Of a stretch of DNA of 64,000 bases, positions 33,869 to 41,894 are shown in pieces. The stretch is from CAZSXU01 sp964610505 (GTDB lineage: Bacteria; Arandabacterota; Arandabacteria; JAGLYR01), in the NCBI GenBank assembly GCA_964610505.1, contig CAZSXU010000007.1, positions 1-64,000 on the forward strand, read 5' to 3'. The notes beneath the pieces were generated by a model. It was not told the DNA's origin. It made no database searches and saw only the letters and a list, made by a program, of their open reading frames with translations. Positions within the stretch are counted from its first letter, which is position 1. Every line of letters begins with the position of its first letter. The position numbers and the translations under genes are program-made.

Positions 33869-35401
33869 ATGCTGGCGAAGGTGACGAGTTGTGCCGTGCT
33901 GGGGGTGGATGCCTTCCTGGTGCAGGTGGAGGTGGATCTGGGGTCAGGACTGCCGTCCTACGCCACCGTGGGGCTTCCGACGGTCGCCGTGAAGGAATCC
34001 CGGGATCGGGTCTTTGCGGCGGTCAAGAACAGCGGGTACCGGTTCCCGGCCAAGCGGGTTACGGTGAACCTGGCGCCCGCGGACATTAAGAAAGAGGGGG
34101 CCGCTTTCGATCTGCCCATTGCGCTGGGTATTCTGGCGGCCACGGAACAGATCAAGGTGGACGGAATGGGCCCCACCGTCATTCTCGGCGAATTGTCCTT
34201 GGATGGTTCCGTTCGCCCCGTGCGCGGCGTACTGCCGATGGCGATGGAAGCGGGTCAGCGGAAGGTGCGGAATTTCGTCGTTCCCAGCCCCAACGCGCAC
34301 GAGGCGGGGGTGGTGGAGAACATCGATGTTTATGCCGTGTCGACGCTGGAGGAGGCCATCTCCGTCTTGCAGGATCCCGACGGATACACCCCGCACCGGA
34401 CGAGCCTCGACGAAAGTGTGGAGGACGGACCGGACGAGGTGAATTTCGCCGAGGTCAAGGGACAGGAGCACGCGAAGCGGGCTCTCGAGGTGGCCGCAGC
34501 GGGCGGACATAATATTTTGCTTATAGGTCCTCCCGGGTCCGGTAAGACGATGCTGGCCCGGCGACTGCCGACCGTCCTCCCGCCTCTCACTCGTGAGGAA
34601 GCCCTCGAGACCACCAAGATCCATTCCGTTGCCGGACTCCTCGCCGAAGGCGTGGCGCTCCTGCGAAACCGCCCCTTTCGATCCCCCCATCACACGATCA
34701 GCGATGCCGGTCTCATCGGAGGGGGGGCGTATCCGAGGCCGGGCGAAGTCAGCCTGGCCCACCGCGGTGTTCTGTTCCTTGACGAGCTTCCCGAGTTTCG
34801 AAGAAACGTGCTCGAAGTCCTCAGGCAGCCTCTCGAGGACGGATGCGTCACCATTTCGAGAGCCGCAATATCCCTCGACTTCCCGGCCAGCTTCATGCTT
34901 GCCGCCGCGATGAATCCCTGCCCGTGCGGATACCGGACCGATCGGAAGAACCAGTGCAGCTGCTCGCCCCTCGAGGTCGAGCGCTATCTCTCGAAGATCT
35001 CAGGACCGCTCCTGGATCGGATCGACATTCATATCGAAGTTCCCTCGGTCAGCTACCGCGAGCTGGCAAGCCGGGAGCCCGGGGAGACTTCGGCTGGCGT
35101 GCGGGAGCGGGTCGTTCGTGCCCGGGGAGTGCAGGCGGAGAGATTCCGGCGCCGCAAGCGTATCTTCTCCAATTCGATGATGGGCCCGAGAGACATCCGC
35201 AACTGCTGCCTCCCCGATTCCGAAGGGGCCGCTCTCATCAAAATGGCGATTACCCAGCTCGGGCTTTCGGCCCGGGCGTATGATCGAATCCTCAAAGTGG
35301 CGCGGACCATTGCGGACCTTGAGGGGGCGGACTCCGTAACGTCGAGCCATGTTTCGGAAGCGATTCAGTATCGGAGTTTGGATCGGAAGCTGTGGTTGTA
35401 A
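33869..35401 (+). CDS. comM: YifB/ComM family Mg-chelatase-like AAA+ ATPase
   Basis: A 510-residue protein with the N-terminal ChlI-like domain (LPSYATVGLPTVAVKESRDRV), a Mg-chelatase AAA+ core with Walker A GPPGSGKTMLARRLP and Walker B LFLDELPEF, and the C-terminal helical domain. In competent bacteria ComM is a helicase that helps branch migration during integration of transformed DNA. Many non-competent lineages also carry it. ATG 33869 gives the family N terminus MLAKVTSCAVLG; a longer frame starting in the hairpin repeats is spurious. Confidence 0.93.
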   Translation: MLAKVTSCAVLGVDAFLVQVEVDLGSGLPSYATVGLPTVAVKESRDRVFAAVKNSGYRFPAKRVTVNLAPADIKKEGAAFDLPIALGILAATEQIKVDGMGPTVILGELSLDGSVRPVRGVLPMAMEAGQRKVRNFVVPSPNAHEAGVVENIDVYAVSTLEEAISVLQDPDGYTPHRTSLDESVEDGPDEVNFAEVKGQEHAKRALEVAAAGGHNILLIGPPGSGKTMLARRLPTVLPPLTREEALETTKIHSVAGLLAEGVALLRNRPFRSPHHTISDAGLIGGGAYPRPGEVSLAHRGVLFLDELPEFRRNVLEVLRQPLEDGCVTISRAAISLDFPASFMLAAAMNPCPCGYRTDRKNQCSCSPLEVERYLSKISGPLLDRIDIHIEVPSVSYRELASREPGETSAGVRERVVRARGVQAERFRRRKRIFSNSMMGPRDIRNCCLPDSEGAALIKMAITQLGLSARAYDRILKVARTIADLEGADSVTSSHVSEAIQYRSLDRKLWL

Positions 35402-35415
35402 TGCGAGCACAAAAG

Positions 35416-35578
35416 ACGAGTACGAGTACGGGTACGAGTGCGAGTACGGAAGCAGGCCGAATCGTACTCGTACTCAGCGTGAGCGGTACTCGTACTCGTT
35501 CTCGAAGGTTTGGGGTTTCACTCCGCGGGGGGGTATTCACTGAGAACCGCGAGGACGAGTACGAAGTACGAGTACGAA
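35416..35578. repeat. GTACGAGTAC hairpin element, copy 2
   Basis: GAGTACGAGTACGG-type units (35418-35450) face CGTACTCGTACTCAGCG and GGTACTCGTACTCG units (35463-35505), with a further forward block at 35553-35576. It fills the gap between comM and the four-helix-bundle gene and shares the segment TACTCAGCG-GAGCGGTACTCG with copy 3. Confidence 0.8.
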
Positions 35579-35613
35579 CAGAAGAAAAGGATCGCACTCG
35601 AAAGGATTGAGTC

Positions 35614-35961
35614 TTGTTCGACCACGAGAAGCTCGACGTCTATCGCGTCAGCATGGATTTCGTGAAGTGGGCCTATCGCTTGTGCAACAGGCTCAAAGGC
35701 GCTGATCGCAATGCCCGCGACCAGCTTTTGCGTGCCTCACAGTCGATCCCCCTGAACATTGCCGAAGGCAACGGAAAGCTTCCCTCACCGGACCGGCAAC
35801 GGTTTCTGCGAATCGCACTGGGTTCCGCGCTAGAATGTGCTGCGATCATTGACGTTCTTGCAGTTGGCGAGGCTATCGAAGACACGACAGCGGCGAGGGG
35901 CAGAGCGCTTCTTGTGCGGGTCGTTGCCATGCTGACGAAAATGACATCGCCCTCCAAGTGA
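35614..35961 (+). CDS. Four-helix-bundle protein (S23/avd-like)
   Basis: A 115-residue protein with the signature of the 23S rRNA intervening-sequence/avd-like four-helix-bundle family: LDVYRVSMDFVKWAYRL, ARDQLLRASQSIPLNIAEGNGK and RFLRIALGSALECAAIIDV. Family members bind nucleic acid in diversity-generating retroelements or are encoded inside rRNA insertions. Stand-alone copies are common in FCB and planctomycete genomes and have no proven role. TTG 35614 has AAAGGA upstream. It is bracketed by GTACGAGTAC hairpins on both sides, which suggests a mobile or recently inserted cassette. Confidence 0.88.
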   Translation: MFDHEKLDVYRVSMDFVKWAYRLCNRLKGADRNARDQLLRASQSIPLNIAEGNGKLPSPDRQRFLRIALGSALECAAIIDVLAVGEAIEDTTAARGRALLVRVVAMLTKMTSPSK

Positions 35962-35973
35962 GCGTCGGGAAGG

Positions 35974-36052
35974 AGCCGAGTTCGAGTACGAGTAGGAGTG
36001 AGAAGCGGGGAATTATACTCGTACTCAGCGATAGCGGTACTCGTACTCGGGG
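35974..36052. repeat. GTACGAGTAC hairpin element, copy 3
   Basis: GAGTTCGAGTACGAGTAGGAG (first 20 bases define the left arm) faces TACTCGTACTCAGCG and GGTACTCGTACTCGG on the right. Located directly after the four-helix-bundle gene and built like copy 2. Confidence 0.8.
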
Positions 36053-36648
36053 TTTAGGATTGTGTTCTGTCCTGCCTTCGAGGAAGAAGGCGGTTTCACC
36101 GAGCGGCTGTACCGGGTACGGAGCCGGAGGCGCGGCGAATGAAGGATCCGGGCACAGCCCAGCGCGTTCACTCCACCTGTCTGGTTTGTCCCACGCTCGC
36201 GGGGTTTCCCCGCGACGCGATCGAGAGCCACATTACCGTCCTCCGAATAACGGCGCGTACTGCCAAGGATTCGACCCATACAGACTGTCCGGTAAGGCCT
36301 GAAATCTCCATCTGAATCTGTGCACTTGACTTCGTGTAGTGAAACCCGCATTCTTCCGGCATCCCAGTGACCGTCGGTGTTGGTCGGTGGGCGTCCGGTC
36401 GTTTGTGGTCCTGGCGATCTTCGGGCTTTGCGCATCCGCCGCCTCGCAGACGTTGAGTCGGTTCACTGACTACCCTGGGAATGACGGGTACTAGACTAGT
36501 GTGGCCCACTCCCCCGGGTGGTACGAGCCGGATTTCGATGACTCAGGTTGGGACCGGGCCGTGGAATCGGGGGACAGGGATCCACAAGCCCGCTTTGCGA
36601 TGACAGGAGAAGACTACCGAGTGTTGCCGAGCGCCTTGAAGGATGAAC
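36053..36648 (+). pseudogene. Gene-poor stretch with remnants of a secreted protein gene
   Basis: A 35-codon frame (GTG 36387 to TAG 36494) looks like a signal peptide plus a short mature start: RSFVVLAIFGLCASAASQT, then a stop. Just after it a second frame carries SPGWYEPDFDDSGWDRAVE (from about 36507). This resembles the WxxxxFDDSxWxxA motif of galactose-binding-like domains in secreted enzymes. No frame connects the two, and neither continues. I read this as the decayed 5' part of an exported carbohydrate-active protein. The first 330 bases show nothing. Confidence 0.35.
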
Positions 36649-37143
36649 ATGTTTGTTCTTATTCGTGCGATCAGCTACGCTGCGATCTTCATCAGCCTTC
36701 TGCTCATCTATGTCCCGGCCCGTCTTCTGTCCTGGTCGGGCATCGTCCGCCCTGCGACGATTGAAGTGCCGCAGGTTGCCGGGATGGTGATCGCGGCTGC
36801 CGGTGCCGTGGGCACCCTCTGGTGCGTCATCGGTTTTGTATCCGCCGGAAGAGGCACACCGGCGCCTTTTGATCCCCCTCGCCGGCTCGTGATTCGAGGT
36901 CCCTACCGCTTCTTGCGGAATCCGATGTACCTGGGTGCAGGAATTGCCCTCGCCGGTGCCGCGCTCTTCTACGAGTCGCTGCACCTCTTGGGCTATACCG
37001 GTCTCTTATTCCTCGCAACGCACCTCTTCGTGGTAGGCTACGAAGAGCCCACTCTTCGGCGGACTTTCGGCCAAGAGTACGAAGACTATTGCCACCACGT
37101 CGGACGCTGGTGGCCGAGATTCCACCAGCAGGATCCGGGTTAG
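36649..37143 (+). CDS. ICMT/PEMT-family membrane methyltransferase
   Basis: A 164-residue membrane protein with about four hydrophobic helices and the C-terminal isoprenylcysteine/phospholipid methyltransferase signature: VIRGPYRFLRNPMYLGA and YEEPTLRRTFGQEYEDYCHHVGRWWPR. These motifs bind SAM. The bacterial substrate could be a lipid or a small molecule. ATG 36649 has GAAGG 6 bases upstream; ATG 36643 is an alternative. Confidence 0.85.
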   Translation: MFVLIRAISYAAIFISLLLIYVPARLLSWSGIVRPATIEVPQVAGMVIAAAGAVGTLWCVIGFVSAGRGTPAPFDPPRRLVIRGPYRFLRNPMYLGAGIALAGAALFYESLHLLGYTGLLFLATHLFVVGYEEPTLRRTFGQEYEDYCHHVGRWWPRFHQQDPG

Positions 37144-37453
37144 AAATATCAAAGCCCACGGAAGTTTCAGGGGCAGCCTACGAAATGGGAACCCTTGATC
37201 TCCAGCACTGTTCAGCGACGCAAGCAGAGTTTCGTAGTCCGTCCCCGAGACTCCGTCCCCGAAACTCCGTGGATCGGAATCTGTGGTTCTAGAAAGTGCC
37301 TTTGGAAAGCCAGTTTCTGCTCGGTATCGGCGTCGGCAGATTTTCACCCCTTTTGAGAGTTGAGTTTCCAGGTGTCTTGGCTGTAGAATGACTCAGGCTC
37401 GTGCATGCAGGTGCACAACCAGGTGGTTGCCCTGGGTCCAAGTGGGAGTCCCA
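37144..37453 (+). promoter_or_regulatory. Intergenic region with promoter for the glycosyltransferase
   Basis: Within this 310-base gap, TTGAGT (37360-37365) and TAGAAT (37384-37389) with an 18-base spacer form a plausible promoter for the membrane glycosyltransferase starting at 37454. Nothing else is recognisable. Confidence 0.45.
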
Positions 37454-39019
37454 ATGACGAAGACCACGAATCGTGCCGTTCCACTCGCGCTGCTAACGCT
37501 GGGTTTCGCAGGGATCGCAGTTTTCGTCATCGCTACGGCACGCGGAATCGGGATTACTACCGATTCCACAGCCTACATTTGGGCCGCGCGGAGTCTCTCG
37601 CAGAGTCAAGGCTTGTCGTGTGGGCTGTCCGCAAGCGGGGAGCTGCTGCCGATGATCCACTACCCGCCCTTGTTCCCGGCCATCCTCGGTATCCTCGCGT
37701 ATACAGGCATTGACCCACTGCACGGGGCCAGATGGCTGAACGCGTTCCTCTTCGGGGCCAACATTCTCCTCGTCGGCCTCGTGGTATGGCACCACACGCG
37801 ATCGAGGTGGATCTCGATCCTGGGTTCGTTCATCATGCTGACGTCCACCTTGATGCTCGGCCTCCATACGGTGGCCAAGACCGAGCCGCTGTTCTTCTTC
37901 TTCATTCTCTTGGGATGGCTGTTGCTCGCCGCGCATGCCGCCAATCCGAACCGAACCTTGCTGCTCCTGACCTCAATCGTCGCCGGGCTAGCGTTTCTCG
38001 CCAGGTTCCCGGGTCTGGCGCTCGTAGCCACCGGTATCGTGAGCATGATGTTCTGGAACAAAAGGCCGGTCCGTCAAAGGGTCGCGGATTCGGCTGTGTT
38101 CGTTGCGATCAGCTGTCTGCCGATGGCGTTGTGGTTAGCCAGAAATCTCCAGGTTTCAGGACAGGCGACGACTGTACAACTGGCATTCCATCCCGTCACT
38201 CTTCACCACCTTGATTCCGGCCTGACCGACATTTCGGACTGGCTGCTACCTGCGAGCGTGCCGACGAAAATCAGAATGATAGTCTTTCTGGTCGCGATCG
38301 GCGCGCTGCTTGGGGCGGGCGCGGTGCTGTGGTTCAGGAAACGGAAGCTGCACGAGAGTCGCTCCCTCAGAGAGGACCTCGGCGACATCAGCTGCATACT
38401 GGCGGCATTTGGGCTGTTCTATGGGTTGTTCGTGACCGCCGCCATTTCCTTCGGCTACGCGGATATCCCACTGAACGACCGGAACCTCTCCCCACTGTTC
38501 ATCTCGGGACTTCTACTTGTGTTATGCCTCGGACACCGTCTCTTGTATTCCACTGAGGGTCTGCTTGTCCCGAAACTTGGTGCTGCGGCGATTGGGATTG
38601 CACTTGCGATATCCTATCTTGTCGGGGAAGCCACGTGGGTCGCCCACACTCGGAAGGAGGGGCAGGGATTTACAGGCAGGGCGTGGCAGCAGTCGGAGGT
38701 GGTGGAAGCAGTGAGGGAACTCCCGCCGGATACTCCGATCTTCACAAATGCGGTGGGCGCGATCTACATCCTGACGGGCAAAGCAGCCAGGGAAGTCCCA
38801 GCCGCAGTGGTGCTGGCTACCGGGAGGCCTAACCCCGCCTACCGGTCCGAGTTGGCCGACGTGGAAGTGGAACTCAGGAACAAGGGTGGGGCGTTGGTGT
38901 ATTTCCGTGACGAGGACAATGTACCGTATCCGCCTTCAGAAAGGGAACTCAAGGGACGATTGCCGCTGGAACTCCTCTCGAGCAGTCGTGGCGGGTCCGT
39001 CTACACGGTAGCACGCTAG
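37454..39019 (+). CDS. GT39-like polyprenyl-phosphate-dependent membrane glycosyltransferase
   Basis: A 521-residue protein with about ten membrane helices. An early periplasmic loop carries a DS motif (GITTDSTAYIWAARSL) followed by HYPPLFPAILGILAY. This is the usual pattern of ArnT/PMT-like GT-C glycosyltransferases, with catalytic acid in the first loop. A soluble C-terminal part (from about 410) contains IFTNAVGAIYILTGK. It probably transfers a sugar from a lipid carrier to an envelope target. GTGGGAG supports ATG 37454. The two downstream minus-strand genes are also glycan-type. Confidence 0.75.
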   Translation: MTKTTNRAVPLALLTLGFAGIAVFVIATARGIGITTDSTAYIWAARSLSQSQGLSCGLSASGELLPMIHYPPLFPAILGILAYTGIDPLHGARWLNAFLFGANILLVGLVVWHHTRSRWISILGSFIMLTSTLMLGLHTVAKTEPLFFFFILLGWLLLAAHAANPNRTLLLLTSIVAGLAFLARFPGLALVATGIVSMMFWNKRPVRQRVADSAVFVAISCLPMALWLARNLQVSGQATTVQLAFHPVTLHHLDSGLTDISDWLLPASVPTKIRMIVFLVAIGALLGAGAVLWFRKRKLHESRSLREDLGDISCILAAFGLFYGLFVTAAISFGYADIPLNDRNLSPLFISGLLLVLCLGHRLLYSTEGLLVPKLGAAAIGIALAISYLVGEATWVAHTRKEGQGFTGRAWQQSEVVEAVRELPPDTPIFTNAVGAIYILTGKAAREVPAAVVLATGRPNPAYRSELADVEVELRNKGGALVYFRDEDNVPYPPSERELKGRLPLELLSSSRGGSVYTVAR

Positions 39020-39096
39020 GCGTCTGTCGGAGAATGGCCTCTTGCCGTTGAGGATCCGGGACAGGATCCGAGATGCTGCTTTCGGTACCGGGTTCT

Positions 39097-39158
39097 TGGG
39101 GGATGTAGTCGGCTTCTGAGCTGACGGAACAGGTTGATAAGGCTGACTACGTCCCCCA
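39097..39158. repeat. Imperfect inverted repeat between convergent genes
   Basis: TGGGGGATGTAGTCGGCTT (39097-39115) pairs with AAGGCTGACTACGTCCCCCA (39139-39158) with one bulge and two mismatches. It lies between the converging glycosyltransferase and methyltransferase genes and lacks a T-run. It may act as a two-way transcription barrier. Confidence 0.6.
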
Positions 39159-39246
39159 GAGCCGCCGACGCCCGCTCCGCCGGCACCGGCATCCCGGAGA
39201 AAATGATTGGCCTGTTCCTCGCAACGCAAACTTGAGCCCGCGATTC

Positions 39247-39798
39247 TCAGGCATCCTTCCTGAACACGAAGAGGTTGTTCAATCCGAGTTGGAACTTCTT
39301 CTTCCGTACCAGAGACAGGCCATGGCCCTCAAGACACGCCGGGGTCTTGTGAACGTCGAAACAATGATGCTCGCCCAGAGCCATTCCGTCGATCATACGC
39401 AACGTTTTGAGTGCAGACAGGATCACGTCCACCGCCGGCGATGGGACGGTCACCAGCAGGTAACCGCCGGGCTTGAGGTGCTCTGAGCAATTTCGAGACA
39501 AGTTGCGCAATTGCTCGTCAGGCATGTGTTCCAGCACGGCCAGCAGAGTGATTGCGTCGAACGGCTCAGGAGCGGGCAGGACATCGGGGAAATACCCTTT
39601 CAGCAAGACGGCGCATTCCACGTGTTTCCGGCTGCTCGCGAGGACTGGATCAATCCCAACGCTTGGGCCCAGGCCGGGAATCTGGCGGAAGAGTGCGCCG
39701 TCTCCGCAGCCAACGTCCAGCACCCGTGCTCCCTTAGCGATGTAGGGCCTCGCTTCGGCGATCCGCCACCACTGAAGAAAGCGATCGAGCATCTTCAT
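39247..39798 (-). CDS. Class I SAM-dependent methyltransferase
   Basis: A 183-residue methyltransferase with motif I VLDVGCGDGALFRQIPGL, the ITLLAVLEHMPDEQL region and a LKPGGYLLVTVPSP strand. Such enzymes often methylate sugars or polyprenyl-linked intermediates in glycan loci. It overlaps the upstream GT2 gene by 4 bases, so the two are coupled. Confidence 0.88.
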   Translation of the reverse strand: MKMLDRFLQWWRIAEARPYIAKGARVLDVGCGDGALFRQIPGLGPSVGIDPVLASSRKHVECAVLLKGYFPDVLPAPEPFDAITLLAVLEHMPDEQLRNLSRNCSEHLKPGGYLLVTVPSPAVDVILSALKTLRMIDGMALGEHHCFDVHKTPACLEGHGLSLVRKKKFQLGLNNLFVFRKDA

Positions 39799-40964
39799 CG
39801 GCGGCCCATCCCCAACAGACTGAGGAAGAAGCTGGACATGATGACTTGGAAACCCAGCGCCAGGACCATCCCGGATGGTATCAGTAACCGCACGAGTTGG
39901 GCCGGGGCTAGGGGGCCGAACGAATGCTGGCCCCAGATCACCACGGCACGGCCGATTCCCCCCAGACCGCCCGCCATCATGATGGCGCCAATTGCCAGGC
40001 CAACCTCAAGCGTCACCGCGCGGAACGCTCTGTCGAACCGCGGATCGGGGGGCAACAATCCCTCGGTGATGGCGAATACCTTGCTGAGCACGGCGAAATT
40101 GGCGGCCTGGAAGCCCGACAGAATAGCAATGGCCGCAGCGAAGAGTGTATTCGCGTCGAAGGTGACTCCGCCAATGGCAATCGGGCCGCGCAGCAACAAG
40201 ATGCCGACGGTTGTGCCGAGGAGCATCAGCAACAGCCCCGGATACAGGAATAGCCAGCGCGGGCTGTAGAGCAGCATGAAGCGCAGATGACGCCAGCCGT
40301 CGTGCCAGGACCGCAGGTGGGGAGGACGGGAACGCCCGTCGGGATGAAGCACCGTCGAAACCTCTGCTATCTTCATGCCCAGCAGCGTCGCCTTGATGAC
40401 CATCTCGGAGGCAAACTCCATCCCCGTAGTCTGGAGGGCCATGCGTGTGAACGCCTCTCTGGAAAAGCCGCGCAGACCGCAATGGAAATCCTTGCACGGG
40501 GCCCTGAAGAACAGACGCCCAATCCCAGTCAGCACAGGATTGCCAAGGTAGCGATGCTTCCAAGGCATGGCCCCGGGCTCGACACCTCCCTTGAAGCGGT
40601 TTCCCATGACCAGATCGTACCCGGCACGCAACCTCTCAAGAAAGGGCGTCAGAGCGGAGAAATCATAGCTGTCGTCGGAATCCCCCATGATGATGTACTT
40701 GCCCTGTGCGGCGCTGGCCGCGTAGAAGAGCGCCGCGCCGTATCCGCGGATCGGCACTTCGACCAGCCGAGCATTCAACGCGCGGGCGATGTCTTGGGAA
40801 CCATCCGTCGAGCCGTTGTCACCAACAATGATCTCCCCGCGCACCTCGTGGTCCCGGAGCCAGTTCTGAGCCTTGCGAATGCACGTCCCCAGCGTCTCTG
40901 CTTCATTCAGGCAGGGCATGATGATGCTCAGCTCGAGCTCCGCTGTCTCTTGGCTGTGCGGCAT
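39795..40964 (-). CDS. GT2-family glycosyltransferase, dolichol-phosphate mannose synthase-like
   Basis: A 389-residue protein with a GT-A catalytic domain (SIIMPCLNEAETLG, VGDNGSTDGS, MGDSDDSYDF as the DXD-type metal site) and four membrane helices in the C-terminal third (about residues 225-390). Enzymes of this layout load a sugar onto a polyprenyl phosphate. It is a natural donor for the GT39-like enzyme encoded nearby. ATG 40964 is preferred, with GGAGG 7 bases upstream; a TTG 6 bases earlier is possible. Confidence 0.9.
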   Translation of the reverse strand: MPHSQETAELELSIIMPCLNEAETLGTCIRKAQNWLRDHEVRGEIIVGDNGSTDGSQDIARALNARLVEVPIRGYGAALFYAASAAQGKYIIMGDSDDSYDFSALTPFLERLRAGYDLVMGNRFKGGVEPGAMPWKHRYLGNPVLTGIGRLFFRAPCKDFHCGLRGFSREAFTRMALQTTGMEFASEMVIKATLLGMKIAEVSTVLHPDGRSRPPHLRSWHDGWRHLRFMLLYSPRWLFLYPGLLLMLLGTTVGILLLRGPIAIGGVTFDANTLFAAAIAILSGFQAANFAVLSKVFAITEGLLPPDPRFDRAFRAVTLEVGLAIGAIMMAGGLGGIGRAVVIWGQHSFGPLAPAQLVRLLIPSGMVLALGFQVIMSSFFLSLLGMGRR

Positions 40965-41894
40965 TGCCAATCCTCCTAGGACCCTTCGTGAGCCTATGTC
41001 GGGCTGCTTCCCACATCAAGCGGGCGGCGGCCCGCGACCAGCAGATATCCGCCCCGGTCCCGCGGCCGACGTGCGTGTCCTGGCAGGTTGAGTCTGGGTC
41101 CGCGCCTCGGCGTCGTCGTCCTTCGGGTTTCTCTTCTCCCAAGACTGGAAGGCTTCGTACACCCCTCTGCGGTGACTGCCAGGTACAGCGGCATCGCCTG
41201 TATCCTGTCCCTCGAGTGACCCCTGGCCCCGACGATCCCTGCGAAATAGAGGGTGCCCAGGACCAAGAAGAGGGTGTACAGCCTCCTCTGTCTGGAGTAT
41301 GAGACCACCACGTATCCTTACGGAAACACATTCTCATTCTATATGAATACGCGTGGGTCGTAAAGCAGATTCGCCCCAATGAGCTACCCTAGGGAACCGG
41401 TCCAGTGGCTCTTACCCCGAAATGGACCTCTGACTCGCTCCGCTGCGAAAATCGTAGGGCGCAGTGTGACCTATGTCTTGGGGATGAACGTAAGCGAAGG
41501 GTCTCAGTCTGAGTCGTGGCGTGCCGTCTTGGGAGGCGGCCGAAGATCCCGATGCGTGGCGGAGCGAAACATAAACTCGATCTCGCCGTTTGGACAGCGC
41601 ACAGCCGGGGAATCTCGGCCGGCACGCGTCATCCCTCGAGACACGGTGATCCCGGCCTTCCGGCATCGCACTCTGCGCTCGGGGCGAACCGTATCGGAAC
41701 CTCCGGCCGCTGATGCCCGGTCGCCGTCGTTCCCTATGACCCACGCAACCTATTTATCCTTCCTCGGTCTACATAAATGAAGCCATAGCCGGAAGACCCG
41801 GGGCGATTCGGTTCTGGTCTGAGTGATGGGTCGAACAGCCTCCCCTCCGAAAGTACAGAACCCCTGTGAGCCAATCAGCCGAAAAGGAGACATC
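40965..41894 (-). other. Gene-poor stretch with one possible frameshifted membrane-protein remnant
   Basis: A minus-strand frame from GTG 41311 encodes a plausible anchor, RRLYTLFLVLGTLYFAGIVGA, for about 48 residues and has AAGGA upstream. It then becomes low-quality. A neighbouring frame from about 41170 reads RGVYEAFQSWEKRNPKDDD, so a frameshift is likely. It would be read with the GT2 gene. From 41312 to 41894 I see no gene; open frames there have non-protein composition. Confidence 0.3.

Noticed and set aside
35614..35961. Diversity-generating retroelement accessory gene (avd)
   Set aside because: No reverse transcriptase or template/variable repeat pair is nearby, so only the fold family is claimed.
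33575..36052. CRISPR array
   Set aside because: The repeated GTACGAGTAC units are short palindromic hairpins without regular spacers, and there are no cas genes.
41379..41780. 134-codon + strand frame
   Set aside because: Composition is random-like (Arg, Ser and Pro rich without structure), and there is no site before the start.
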